Shown: positions 23,936 through 35,545 of the stretch, in pieces | Layout: every line of letters starts with the position of its first letter | Numbering within the stretch: the stretch's first letter is position 1 | Assembly: GCA_001692895.1 (NCBI GenBank) | Contig: KV748184.1 | Location: 1,116,001 to 1,180,000, forward strand | Direction: 5' to 3' | DNA: 64,000 bases | Origin: Cenococcum geophilum 1.58 | Taxonomy: Eukaryota > Ascomycota > Dothideomycetes > Gloniales > Gloniaceae | Notes under the pieces: generated by a model | What the model was told of the DNA's origin: nothing | Seen by the model: only the letters and a program-made list of their open reading frames with translations | Databases searched by the model: none | Program-made: the position numbers and the translations under genes

Positions 23936-25540
23936 GCTACCATCTTAGTAAGTGCCTAGGTTGTTAAGTACTTTAGGCTTAAAATACTATAGAGCCGCAG
24001 ATATATAGGAAGCACTTTTCTAGCGCAGTTAGTAGGAAACTTAGGTTAGGAAGGTAGGCTTTAGAGACTTACGCTTTACTAATTAATACGTTATACTCTA
24101 GTCGCTAAGCCTAAATAAGTTGGTACCCTTAAGTTAATATTAGTAAAATCGGATAAATAAATACCTCTAACTTATATACCGCACTCTTAAGATCTTTATC
24201 CTTTATTATAGTTTAATATTAGATAAGGTATAGTTAATTATATAGTCGTTATCATCACCGCAACCTTTGTGTCGTTCTTTAGTGGATTAAATATTTTAGG
24301 AGAAATGCCTAAACTCTATTAGAACGCGCTCTTAATAGTAAATAAATTATACTAATAGTCTCTAATAAGAGCGCTAATAAGTCTTTGAAATTTTTTTGTT
24401 AGGGAAAAGCGTCCTTAATTTTATAGAAAAGTCTTTCTAGCAAGCTCCTTAAATCGACGAAAAAACTCTTAGAGATTGTATGGTATAAAGTATATATTAA
24501 TGCCGATTAGGCCGCCTTAAAAGTATATTAGGAAACAAATTATTTAGCTAGTAACTAATATATACTAACTAAGGTCCTATAAATATAGTCGAAATAATCC
24601 TAGAGCGGGCAACCAAAATGCTAAACTTATTGCTTAATGTAATTAAGGAAAGTAAGAGGTATAACGCTACGAACACTACCTCTATCTATATAAAGAACAC
24701 GAGTGCTAGCTATAGGTGGAATGAATTAGAAGCTAGATATTTTTTAGGGTACCTTATAAAGTAAGTAAGAAGAAATAATAAATGTGTGCTTCTTTAACTT
24801 CGGTTTTTGGCTAAAGGTCTTAATATACATATTATAAATCGTATGGCCGTAGTTAAAGACCTTCTTAGGCATCCTTATTAGATAGTAAAAGCAAGATTTA
24901 TAGCTCTTAAATAGCGCGAATTATAGCTAAAAGGACTTAGGTCGTTAATAATATATAAGTAAGGCACTCTCTATAGTAGGCTATGATACTATTTTTATAA
25001 ATAAGGCTTCTATTTCCTCTTAAATAGCTAAAACGAATTTTTGTTGCATATCTTTATAGATAGTGTAATTATAAATTACGTTTCTGTAAGTATCTGCGAA
25101 AAGCGTATTAAAAATAAGTAATAGGAGGAAATCTACGCTAATTAGCTAAATAGTTAATTGGTATATTATACGATTCTTATAATAAGATCCTAGCGTATAA
25201 CTTGTTAGTAGTAAAGTAGAAGCAGTTAAAGGTACTATAAAATACTATAGCTACGCCTAGCTTAGTATTTTACTAATTAATTCTTATAGATGCTTTTAAA
25301 ATTCTTATATAGTAAATCTTTAGGGATAAGATAACTGAATAAAATAGAAAAAGGACTTATTTAAGTAAAATTGGTCTATTATAATTGTAGAAAGCGCTTT
25401 AAAATGGCGCATGTTAAAGAGAAATCTGTTATATCGGCGGGCCTATATAGCCTTAACAAAGACTAAAAGAAGGCGTTTGCGTAATACGGAGGAATAAATG
25501 CTGCGACTTTATTTCTGATTTAATTTAAGGACTTAAATGC
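23936..25540 (-). pseudogene. RING-like/patatin phospholipase relic, 5' part
   Basis: On the minus strand an N-terminal region of unknown fold (AIQEEIEALFIKIVSQP near 25020) leads to a RING-like zinc segment: MPKKVFNYGHTIYNMYIKTF near 24870, with a G-H-T-I knuckle and Cys codons apparently turned to Tyr. Then come TRVLYIDRGSVRSVIPLTFL near 24690 (GGGxRG oxyanion loop region) and FGCPLQDYFDYIYRT near 24600, the approach to the GxSxG elbow. TKVAVMITTI is near 24255. The frame reaches T-Y-x-D-G at the Gypsy-1 junction, where the catalytic DGG motif is split. RING-patatin proteins of this layout occur in Aspergillus-type fungi. Patatin effectors degrade membrane lipids. RIP stops are numerous. 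The start is not determinable; the N-terminus may extend beyond 25540. Confidence 0.8.
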
Positions 25541-26754
25541 TATAAAAATGGGTATTTAAGTCTTTTTTAATATTATCTTCTTATTTATATTTTTTAATAC
25601 TTTTTATAACTATTCTTATATTAGTCTAGAGCTTGGCCTCCGTAATAGACGGGTTAAATATAATAGATAAAATATTAAGAACTATAAATATATAAGGAAT
25701 AGTAGATTAAGGGAGGTTATATAGTAGAGGCTTAGTAGCTTAGCATGCTAAATACTTTAATACACTATAAAGCCTGCTTAGGTTAGAAGTAAAATAATAT
25801 ATAATATTTAAAAGAGGAGTAAGGATATAAGCAGAAAGAGAATTTATAATTTCTTTTACTAAGCGATGGCCTAATTGCAACTATTTAATCTATTTTATAG
25901 GCTAAATGCGAAATCTAATAAACTATAATTATAGATCTTAGAGTTAATGTATATTAAAGGGCTGTTATCTCTTTATAGCTTTAAATTACTTTAAAGGTAG
26001 ACTTAATAGTGGGAGCTTATTAAAGATAGATCGTTTTTCCCGCTAAGGATTTACCTAAGGAGTTTAGATTTAGTTCGTCTGCCAATTAACGTAATAAAGA
26101 AAGGAGTTATATTAGGCTTTAACGAAAGAGACCTAAAAGCATAATAATAAACTCTTAGCACGCTTTTATTCCTTATAAAGGTAATCCTTATCTAGGGTAG
26201 GTTGTTTATACTTAAGCGGAAAGAAATATAACTAGTATTAGCTTAAGTTCTATTATTTAGTAGGGACTAATAGCTGTTTATATTTCCGAAGTAGGCCTAT
26301 TACGCTTATAATCTTAGCGCTTTATTCTAAATTCTATAGATCTAAAATCTAAAATCTAGAATTTAGAATCTAGCTTAACGTAAGCTAAATCGGAAAAACG
26401 AAATGCGCGATTTAATACTTTAACCATACTCTTTAAGTTAGGAAACCGAATTACAACTCCGGAGTTTAATTTCTTTAGAAAGTAGCAGCTATAGGTATTC
26501 TCTCTCTAAGTAAGAATATGGCGTTTTAATGCCCTATATAAGGAGTAGGCACGAGGAAGGGATTTATATATATTATTCTTGCATTATCTATGCAAGCTTA
26601 TAGGATTCTTACTTTACGCTTTATATCTCTAAAGCTCTTTACCTATTAATAATTACTTTTACTTTAACGCTCCTATATAGGTTTCTACTTTAGTAGTAAG
26701 TATTCTTACCGCTTAAGTATAACTACTTATAGTCCTAATAAACAGTTATAGAGA
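25541..26754. other. AT-rich intergenic stretch, nothing recognised
   Basis: Holds TCTAAAATCTAAAATCTAGA-type short repeats near 26335-26375 and a reduced-TpA patch at about 26450-26720 that may be the former promoter of the ankyrin gene. No ORF or RNA gene is visible. Confidence 0.4.
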
Positions 26755-27540
26755 ATGTTGCTGCTTAATCTGCTAAATAAAATATTATTATTAATAGCCG
26801 AGAACCTATAAGTAGAGGGAGATATTAATGCTTTTGCCTGGATAAATTACCGCCTTTATAGTATTCTAAATTCCTACCTTTATCGCTATAATATTAAATA
26901 GAAGGATAGTATGGTATTAATATAGGCTATAAAATAGGGATAAGATATAACTGCTTAAAAGTCTTTTAAAGCTACCAAAATTAGAGTAGTAACTTAATAT
27001 TAATACTACGGGCGTGCGGATTTATTATAGGTAGTAAAGAATAAATACGAATTAGTGGTATAGCTATTAATTAGAAGTGGACTTAGCAGTTTTAACCTAG
27101 AGGACTCTTTATATAAGCTGTTATATACCACAAGGTTTAGGTAAACGGTAGTAGTATAGCTACTCTTAGAAAGTATTAATATAAACTATAAGTAGGGAAA
27201 CGGCTAAATACTGCTATTATTAGCCGCAGAAAAGGGGTATAAAGATATAGTTTAACTGCTTTTAGAATATAAAAATGTTTATATTAATATAAGAGACCGC
27301 TCTAGTTGGATACTACTATTATAGGTAGTTAATTATAAGTATAATATAGTAGTATAACTTCTAGTTAAGTATAGGGGTGTTAATATTAACTTAAAGGACT
27401 TCTTAGGTAGAACGCTATTATCTATAGCTAAAGTATATAGGGATACTACGATAGTCCAACTGCTTTTAGAGTGCGAAAGCGATAGTCTAAAATCTATAGA
27501 TTAGTGTAATAGTACAAGCAGTCCTTTAATTTAATATTAA
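26755..27540 (+). pseudogene. F-box / ankyrin-repeat protein relic (second)
   Basis: ATG at 26755 reads MLLLNLLNKILLLIAENL, an F-box-like start (LPxEILLxIAExL with RIP changes), then AFAWINYRLYSILNSYLY, the second half of the F-box. Ankyrin-type repeats follow: LLLLAAEKGYKDIV*LLLEYKN (stop inside, about 27215-27280), LL*VVNYKYNIVV*LLVKYRG, GVNINLKDFLGRTLLSIA near 27390 and TTIVQLLLECES near 27450. The frame ends near 27540. TAA/TAG stops sit where Gln is expected before LL. It is a different gene from the 13-kb relic (different F-box, opposite strand) but the same architecture, likely a member of an expanded family. Confidence 0.8.
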
Positions 27541-27599
27541 AGGATAGATAAAGATTAACTTAGAGGTAGTCTAGCTCTAGTGTATAGATTAATTGGTAG

Positions 27600-30230
27600 G
27601 TCTATAGTTCTTAATAATATAGTAGATATAAAATTCTATAGATTAGCTAACCTTTTTTTCCGCTAATTAATACAATTATTTTTTATATGCCTTAAGTAGA
27701 TACTAGAAATGGTAAATTATACTAAATACTATCTATAAATAGGTTTATATCTCTATCTTATTAAACCCGGTCTTTTAAATCTAGGCCTTTATAAAGCTAA
27801 CGCTTTCTAGCTTCTTTTTTTATATAGTAAGCTTCTGCTTAACAATAGGTTTAAGCGCTTTAGTTATTAGCTTTTCCTATTATAAGACCCTATTAGTATA
27901 CTCTACTAGGTTTTCTATATCTTTATAGAGTGCTTCTACTTCACCCTAAACTTGCTTTAATTGCCTAATTTTTTTTAGCCTTAACACTATTAAATAATTA
28001 AGGAAATGTATTACTCTTTTAGCTGCAATACTATAGCTTCTAAAGCCTTAACTTGGCTACTACTTAATTAATTAAAGTAGTTTTAGAATAGTGGAATGGA
28101 TATATAGAAATTTGCCAGCTTTATTAAAGAAGGAGACTATAAGGTAGGGTTGTTTAATATATAATTAATATCGCGAGTCTTGTTAGGGTTATAATAGTAT
28201 AGGTTTAAGGCGTTGGATAATATATTTCTTAAGATAATTGGAGGCTTAAATTAACAAGTAAATAGAAAATATTAAGGCTTGCTAGTATACGTAATATATC
28301 ATATATTAAAGTAATAGGCACAGCCATGTTATACTACATTTGCTAAGGATAACCTACTAAAAGACCACTAGTTTTACGTGAAAAAAATAAGCGCTCTATT
28401 ATAAGCTAAAACAATTTAGCTTTTTAGACTAAAAGGATTAGTTATTTACTTTTTACATAGCTTATTAAATAGATATTGGAATTGAAAAATAGAAAATAGA
28501 TTTTTAAATAGATACTTAAAGAGGTAAAGACTATTTCTAAAATTATACTAGGTCTCCCGTTTTATTACTGCCCTTACTCTATAATATAAAAATACTTAAG
28601 TAATACTAGCTTAAGATAATGCTCTAAACACTACCTATTTTCTTTAGCAGATGTAACAAAATAATACTGCAATAATTAGTAATTAAGGTAAGAAAATAAT
28701 AAAATGCCCTTACTAGCTTGGAGAATTTCATAGATGCTATTTTGTTTAAACTAAATAAATTATCTAAATTATCTATTAATTGCTTACAGCTACTTTAATT
28801 TTTAGGATTCTATAACCTAAATACCTTATTAAGGGCCCTTTGCTCTTAAATATAGTTTATATCTTTAAGCTGCGGTTAGGCGCGCCTCTTTATATAAGCT
28901 AGTAATATAAACCCCAAATCTTTTAAGTCGGTATTTAGGATAATATTAGGAGCATATTTAACAGTCTCTTTAAAGTTTACTATATTAAAGTTAGTATAAT
29001 AAATAGAGCTCTTTATAAAAAACTTATAGAGTAGCACTTATATATCTCGGCCGGATATATAAATTAATGTAGGGCTAACTTAGTAATATAAAATTCCTAG
29101 CTTTTTAAGGTAATTAAGTGCGTTAAAGACCTAACTCTTAGTACTTAACTATGAGTTAAAGAGCTTAAAAAATATGCTAAACGCGTAATAAGCTATAACT
29201 GTGCTTTTTCTAGCCTAATATAAATATGTATTATTTCTTTAAGTATAAATCGATAGTATTTAATACTAATTCTTAGATATTTACCTTTTAAGAATGCTTG
29301 CTTAATCTTAATAATATTATTATACGCTACTTGCCCAAGAATCTCCTTCTCTATTATTTTACTCCGTTTTTTAAGCTTTTTAAATATAATTATGCTAGGA
29401 ATATACTTACACCTATATACTACCTATTAAGTTTTACCCTATATAAGCGTGCCTAAGGTAATAAGCTTTTGTAGCTATTTAATACTAAAAGTATTATTTA
29501 ATGTTATAACTAAGACTTTTGGGGAAGCGATAGCGTTTACTTAATTAAAAAAGGCTTTTAGAATTAATACGCCAAGAGATATAATTAACTAGTAGATTGT
29601 GTTAGTATAACTTTTAGCTTTCTGCATAAGGGCGGATTTTATTAAAACTATTAAAGCACTTTCCTTAAGGTCCAGTATCCTTTACGGTTAAGGATGCCTA
29701 GTAAATATATTCTTAATTATATGTCTACTAGAATCTATATATAGTAGTATAATTGCTTACGGGGGGGTAAGTATCTACTATAGTAAGAGGTAAGCGTATT
29801 TTAAATATCCTTATAAAATTGGGAATCCGCTAGTGCGAATTTAAAATCTAGGAAAACGTTATTAGGAAATTAAAGTCGGTTTTCGCAAAATAAAGCTTAG
29901 TTATTAAGATTAGAACACGGTTCCTTCTTTTAAGCTTTAACTTTTGACATTTACGCTTAAGGCTAAGCTCGATATCCTCTAAATAGGCATAAAAAAATAC
30001 CTTTAAGATAGAGTCCTTAATTTATAGTAAGCTGCCCTGTTATTATTAGCTTTTTAATAAATCTTTAACTCTATACCTTTAATGCCCACTAAAAGTATAC
30101 CCTAGTATTCCTATCTTTAACTATTTCGCCTAAGCCGGCCGTTTAATAAGCACGTTTTTAAGCCTCCCTATTAGCGTTAAGAGTTAAGTCTAAAGGCTAC
30201 CCTAATTAAAGTTATAGATAAAGTACCTTT
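27600..30230 (-). pseudogene. Unrecognised RIP-degraded gene(s) with coiled coil
   Basis: Most of this interval reads protein-like on the minus strand. Upstream part: ALFCENRLQFPNNVFLDFKF (about 29860) and LKESALIVLIKSALMQKAKS (about 29660). Middle: LVITLNNTFSIKQLQKLITL (about 29510) and LKKRSKIIEKEILGQVAYN (about 29370). Near 27950 a charged coiled coil follows, LKQVQGEVEALYKDIENLVE. Stops are TAA/TAG. I do not recognise a family; a large structural or adaptor protein is possible. Boundaries and intron positions are guesses, and this may be two genes. Confidence 0.45.
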
Positions 30231-31870
30231 AAATATCTTAATTCAAAATAAGATTATTTAATCCCCTAAACCCTTAGTGCTAGATAACTATAAAAGCTAA
30301 TAGGTATGGCCATCCTAGTTAAAGTATAACTTATTAAAACTAGCAATTATCTAAATATATCCTCCTTTTAAGTAGTATAAGTAGTTAGCCTAAACCCTTT
30401 AAATTAAAATCTAGTTATATAACTAAATATAAAACGCGCTTTATACCGAGGTTTAGCTATATATAAACTTTAAGTAGTAGTTAACTTAACTATCTATAGA
30501 TAACGCTATATAGTATACTGCGTATAACAATATTGCCGCTACGCTCTAGCAGTACACTTAAGATTATACTTATATACTTACGGATAACAATTACCTAAGG
30601 GCTGAGATTTAGCGGCTTACAGCCTAGGTACTGCTATATCTTTATACTTTCTACCCTTATAAACTAATAAAAATTAGTTTAACCACTTATTAACTTTTGT
30701 TCTTAATACGTTAGCCCTAAAGAATAAACAAATTTGTGTTCTTTAAAAGAAGTTATTTTAATAATTTAATAAAACAAAGCATAAGTATTATAGTAGAGAT
30801 GTGGCATTAATAACGGAAATTTTAGGGGTTTAGGGGGAAACAAAAGCGTTAGATTATATATCTTCTTTATATTCCCCTAAAGTTTAAATAATAATTTTAC
30901 TTATACTATAAAATGTAAAATACCTTACCTATAGTCTAGTATTCTCTATGTCTAAGCGTTCTTATTTTTTAAGCATTCTTATTTTTTAAGAATTTTTAGT
31001 CTTTAAGTATTCTTAAATTCTAAGTATAATTCGTCTTTAAAGTACTAAATTAAAAAAGAGACGTAGAGGATTAAGCAGCGTGCCTTTAGGCTATCAGCTT
31101 TATATAGACACACTCTATACTATAAAGTTACTCCTTAAGGTATAAAATGGGTATAGCCGTATTTTAAGGTGCGATTATTAGTAAATGCTTATTATATTAC
31201 CTATTTATTCTAAAGCCGTAAGTAATCTAGCCACAAGGGTTTTAGATAGATATTATAATAGGCTTTTAGGTTATTAAGAGACAGACTTATATAAAGATAA
31301 CTAAAAAAAAGTATTTAGACCTCTTTAATTCCTTATTTTTAGGATACTAAGAAGGTTTTTAATGAAGGTATAAATACGACCTTAGATTATATCCCTTAAC
31401 CTATTAGTTTTTAGCGCAACGATATTAATAAAAATTAGCCAATAGGAGGCCCTTATTTGAACCTTTATAATAAAAACTATATATCTAATACTGGTATTTA
31501 TATATAAGCTAGCTTAGCGCTACGCCTTAATAAGTTAAGGGATAAAAGCTATAAAATAAGGATTATTAATTACTTAACTAATATAATATATAGGTTATAT
31601 AAAAATTAATAAACTTAATATAAAAACGAGAATTAATAATAACTAAATAAAAGTATAATAATAAAGTATAGATAACTGCGCAGTATAATTAACTTAGTTA
31701 CTTTACCTAAACCCTAAAAACCTAAGCTTATCTTATTTATATTCTATACTACTAGGCATTCCCCTTTTTTTTAAAAACTAAGTTTACAGAAATTGTTAAC
31801 TCCTATTATTATAAAGTAATCTTCTTTAAATTTCTTAAATATAGAATCTTTATTAACGGCCTAGTCTATA
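30231..31870. other. AT-rich stretch with ambiguous coding traces on both strands
   Basis: Short protein-like runs occur on the plus strand near 31080-31250 (SSVPLGYQLYIDTLYTIKLL) and on the minus strand near 30600, but neither holds a frame for long. Simple words TTCTTATTTTTTAAG recur at 30958-31000. No gene can be supported. Confidence 0.35.
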
Positions 31871-31873
31871 GTA

Positions 31874-31980
31874 GGTAATCGCCGGCCTATATAAGCGGGT
31901 AATAACCGGCCTATATAAGCGGATAATAACCAGCTTACGCGAGTAGGTAATAAATAGGCTATTAGAACAGGTAATCCCCT
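31874..31980 (-). repeat. 24-bp tandem repeat, about 4.5 units
   Basis: Units of GGTAATAACCGGCCTATATA plus AGCG, with decay toward the right. On the minus strand the unit encodes an eight-residue repeat reading like AYIGRLLP. It sits in the frame of the relic that continues to 33.1 kb and so is probably an intragenic repeat. Confidence 0.7.
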
Positions 31981-32736
31981 AAATAACTAATTATAGAATA
32001 TATAGGCTATTCCCGTAGCAAGCCTAATAAAAGAAGATCTGCTTCTTTCTAGCTCTTAACCTAGTACAAACTTAAAAAATCTGGCTTCTATAATAGTAGT
32101 AGAATTATAAAGCGCCTAGTTAGCAATCTGCGCTCCCTATTTTAACTATAGAGTTACTCTAGTCTTTTACTTTTTCTCTAACTTACTATTAATATCCTAA
32201 TTAATTAAGATATAGTAAGGACCGTACCTTTTATCTCCTTTTATCTCTAAATTAAGCAGATTTAACTTAGTATTTATATTAGCTGCGCCCTCTATAAACT
32301 AAGCAACTCCAAAAATATCGTTAATATAACGCCTTATATATTTATATTTGCTATTATCTAGTTATTAGTCTCTATATTAATTAAAAGGTTTACTAACTTT
32401 TTAGTTCTCTAGCGGATTCTCTTTATACTAAAAATCCGCCGCAGTTAACTTAATTTAATACTTTAGATAGCTTTTTGGTCCATATTTGTTAATATACTTA
32501 ATACTCCTTCCAACAATTTACCTAATAGTTATTATAGATACACCCTTTACTACTTTTGGGCCGGGCCTATAATATAATAATTAACTATACTTAGGGTCCT
32601 CCTTTAAGTCCTTTTAACCTATAAGGTTAATAGGCTTATTCTCCCTACTATTCTCTATACTTTTATTAGCATAAGGAATGCTATTAAATATATCGTCGTC
32701 CTTTGTAGGCTCAGTTTTAATATTGTTGTTTTTCTT

Positions 32737-33080
32737 TTGGCCGTTGCCTTAGCCGTTATTTTAGCTATTATTTTAGCCGTTGCCTTAGCCGCTATTTTGG
32801 CCGTCGCCCTGGCCGTTATATTGGCCGTTATATTGGCCGTTGCCTTAGCCGTTGTTTTGGCCGTTGCTTTAGCCGTTACCTTAACCATTGTTTTAGCCGT
32901 TGCTTTAGCCGTTACCTTAACCGTTATTTTAGCCGTTGCTTTAGCTGTCATTTTAGCCGTTACCTTAGCCGTTATATTAGCTGTTGCTTTGGCCGTCGCC
33001 TTAACTATTACCTTAGCCGCTGCTTTGGCTATTACTTTAGCCGTTACTTTAGCCGTCGCCTTAACTGTTACCTTCCCCCT
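32737..33080. repeat. 12-bp tandem repeat (TTAGCCGTTGCC-like), about 28 units
   Basis: Continuous array of TT(A/G)GCCGTT(A/G)(C/T)(T/C/A). It is open in several frames on both strands because the unit length is a multiple of three and some frames lack TAA/TAG. It keeps GCC/GGC despite RIPed surroundings. The plus-strand ORF (32737-33132) gives Ala-Val-Leu-Ala repeats and the minus-strand ORF gives Ala-Lys-Thr repeats. Neither need be a real protein. Confidence 0.85.
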
Positions 33081-33100
33081 TAACAATAACTCTCTTATAT

Positions 33101-33869
33101 TCCTTAATTTAGGCTTAAACTTTATTAGTTAAATCTTTTAGTAACTAGAAATATTAGAGCATTATCTTAACCCGGTTAATCTTATTAGCGGTTAACATCT
33201 TAAAAAATTATAATAATATTATAGGGTGAGACAAAGATAGAAGAAAGTATTAATATTAGATATAAAAAGCGGTACTAAAGTAGAGCTTAAAATATAGTTA
33301 AAAGTAGGATTAAGGAAATTAGAAGTTAGTAATTTAAATACCTACTTAGTTAATTACTTCAAAAATAAATTATAAACTAGTTTACTGGGTAGAGGCCCTT
33401 AAATAATTTACAAAAGTATATACTTTAGAAAAAAAAACCCTCTACTTTTAGGCTACTTAACTTTTAGCCCCTTAGTATATATAGGCACAAATCCCAGTTT
33501 TTAGCTTCCTAGTTACAAAATCCGTTTTCCTATTTATAAAATTCGTTTTCTTGCCTATAAAACCCGTTTTTGTGTTTATTGAATTTACTACAAAATCTAA
33601 ATCTAGAATGCTTTTTTCTATTACCCTTCCCACCTTTTACATAGGCTTAAATAGTCGCACCTCCTATTATCTTATATCCCCATCTAAAACTATATTCTTT
33701 CTTTAGACTATTATATCCTTTTTAGCCGCTACTACCTCTATAAGCACCATTTACTTCTATTATACTGTAGTATAGAATAATTTAACATCGCTCTAATATG
33801 CTTACTAGTTAGATAGCCTATTCCTAGCCTATACACTAACTACACTATATTAAGTAGTGCAGATTTTAG
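33101..33869. other. AT-rich spacer, nothing recognised
   Basis: No ORF or repeat of note apart from AAAACCCGTTTT/AAAATTCGTTTTC words near 33520-33570, similar to motifs near 36.5 kb. Confidence 0.4.
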
Positions 33870-34313
33870 TACATTAGGAAATTTTTTTTCGGGCTCGTTA
33901 TTGCAGTTTGCGGCAATTTGCGGCAAACTGTACGGTCGCGGCAGTCGTATATGGTCTTGTGCGGTTTACGCATTTTACGGCAAACTGCATAGAGCCTACA
34001 TATTTTACAGCAACTTACAGTAAACTGCACAGAGCCTACGCATTTTATAGCAACTCGCAGCAAACGCGCAGAGCCTGTGTATTTTACACGTTTTGTATAT
34101 TTTATATATTTTATATATTTTGCACATTTTACATATTTTATACATTTTATATTTTGTATATTTATTATCCTATATAACTATATAAAATGTAGAGCTATTT
34201 ATTAAGCAATTAAGATAAGGGGGATACTCTTTACAAAGGCTCCAAATCATCAATTGGCGGTATTCCTGACGATCTGCTGGCTGTATACCGATTTCCTAAC
34301 TAGGCCTAGTGCC

Positions 34314-34600
34314 TGCCTGCCTGCCTACCTGTCTGTCTGTCTGTCTGTCTGTCTGCCTATCTGCCTGTCTGCCTGCCTGCCTGTCTATCTGTCTGTCTGT
34401 CTGTCTATCTATCTGTCTGTACCTGCCTATGCCTACCTGCCTATGCCTACTATTTATGCCTACCTGTCTGTGCCTACTGTCTGTGCCTACCTGTCTGTAC
34501 CTACCTGTCTGTGCTACCTGTCTATGCCTACCTGTCTATACCTACCGTCTGTGCCTCCTGTCTGTGCTACCGTCTATGCCTACCTGTCTGTAATTTGGGG
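34314..34600. repeat. CTGY tetranucleotide and CTGTCTGTGCCTAC-type repeats
   Basis: A pure CTGC/CTGT/CTAT tract to about 34430, then longer degenerate units CCTACCTGTCTGTGCC to about 34590. The two overlapping plus-strand ORFs here (Cys/Leu/Ser/Pro-rich) are products of the repeat. Confidence 0.85.
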
Positions 34601-34605
34601 GAAAG

Positions 34606-34870
34606 GTCGGCCCCGATCGAAGGCTCCGCCTAATTCGATTGATCGATTAATCGTATTAATTTAAATCGTTCTCTACGGCCGTTCGCTGGCTGTATATTCG
34701 AACGGTGGTCGTCTGGGGTGCCTACCTAGGAGGCCTTGATTCGATTCGGCGGACGGGCCGATATTAAAGCTCTGGTTTAATTCGATCGATCGGTTGATTG
34801 AATCGTTCGTGGCGTTCGCTGGATGGTCGTTCGAACGGTGGTCGTCTGGTTCTGGCGACGGTCGTCTGCT
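34606..34870. repeat. Two imperfect ~100-bp tandem copies rich in ATCGATCG and TTCGAACG
   Basis: TAATTCGATTGATCGATT...TTCGAACGGTGGTCGTCTGG near 34632-34718 recurs as TAATTCGATCGATCGGTTGA...TTCGAACGGTGGTCGTCTGG near 34780-34850. Dense in palindromic CGATCG and TTCGAA words. Confidence 0.7.
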
Positions 34871-35002
34871 AGCTGTCGTTCTGGTGTCTCCCTGTAGTAG
34901 AGGATATAAGGAAGGGTAGAAAATAGGTGGCTACCTAGGTGTATATAAGGGGTATCTTGGCAGAGGCACGTGTAGAGGCTATCGGGAATATAGCGGGGAC
35001 CC

Positions 35003-35545
35003 GATGCAGAGCTTCGTGTAGAGCCTCCGTACGCAGAGCTTCGCGCAAAGCCTCGTGCAGAGCCTCTGTACGTAGAGCTTCGTGTAGAGCCCTATGCAGA
35101 GCTTCGTGTAGAGCCTTGTGTAGAGCCTCGGTGCAAAGCTTCGTGTAGAGCTTCGTGCAGAGCTTCGTACAGAGCCTCGCATAGAGCCTCTGTACGCAGA
35201 GCTTTATGTAGAGCCTTGTGTAAAGCCTCGCGCAAAGCTTTGTGTAGAGCTTCGTGCAGGGCTTTGTGTAGAGCTTCGTGCAGAGCTTCGTGCAGAGCTT
35301 CGTACAGAGCTTCGTGTTAGAGCCTCGTGCAGAGCCTCTGTACGCAGACCTTCGTGTAGAGCCTCGTGTAGAGCCTCGTGCAAAGCCTTCGTGTAGAGCT
35401 TTGTGTAGAGCTTCGTGTAGAGCTTCGTGTAGAGCTTCGTGTAGAGCTTCGTGTAGAGCTTCGTGTAGAGCTTTGTGTAGAGCTTTGTGTAGAGCTTCGT
35501 GCAGAGCTTCGTGCAGAGCCTTAGTAGAGCTTTGTGCGGAGCTTT
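35003..35545. repeat. 12-bp minisatellite AGAGCTTCGTGT, about 45 units
   Basis: Near-continuous array of (A/C)AGAGC(T/C)T(C/T)(G/T)TGTAG-type 12-mers with two or three phase slips. Because 12 is divisible by three, it is open in frames on both strands: Ala-Leu-His-Glu on the minus strand (34935-35567) and Arg-Ala-Ser-Cys on the plus strand (35278-35574). I regard neither as a demonstrated gene. Confidence 0.9.

Larger units (their letters stand above)
31780..33100 (-). pseudogene. Unrecognised RIP-degraded gene with Gly/Asn/Gln-rich repeat head
   Basis: Reading the minus strand from 33085, a 12-bp array encodes a low-complexity Gly-Asn-Gly-(Gln)-rich stretch in the sense frame, then KKNNNIKTEPTKDDDIFNS near 32700. 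A folded-looking part follows: RRYINDIFGVA near 32320, KLNLLNLEIKGDKRYGPYYI near 32220 and ARFFKFVLG near 32060, then the 24-bp repeat. Interruptions are TAA/TAG where Gln fits. The 143-residue ORF at 32655-33086 (minus) is a different frame, Ala/Lys/Thr-rich, and is a product of the repeat. Family not recognised. Confidence 0.45.

Noticed and set aside
30231-31700. Possible plus-strand gene near 31.1 kb
   Set aside because: Protein-like runs on both strands, none holding frame; cannot decide.
32655-33132. ORFs of 143 (minus) and 131 (plus) residues
   Set aside because: Ala/Lys/Thr and Ala/Val/Leu repeats from the 12-bp array; the surrounding relic reads in a third frame.
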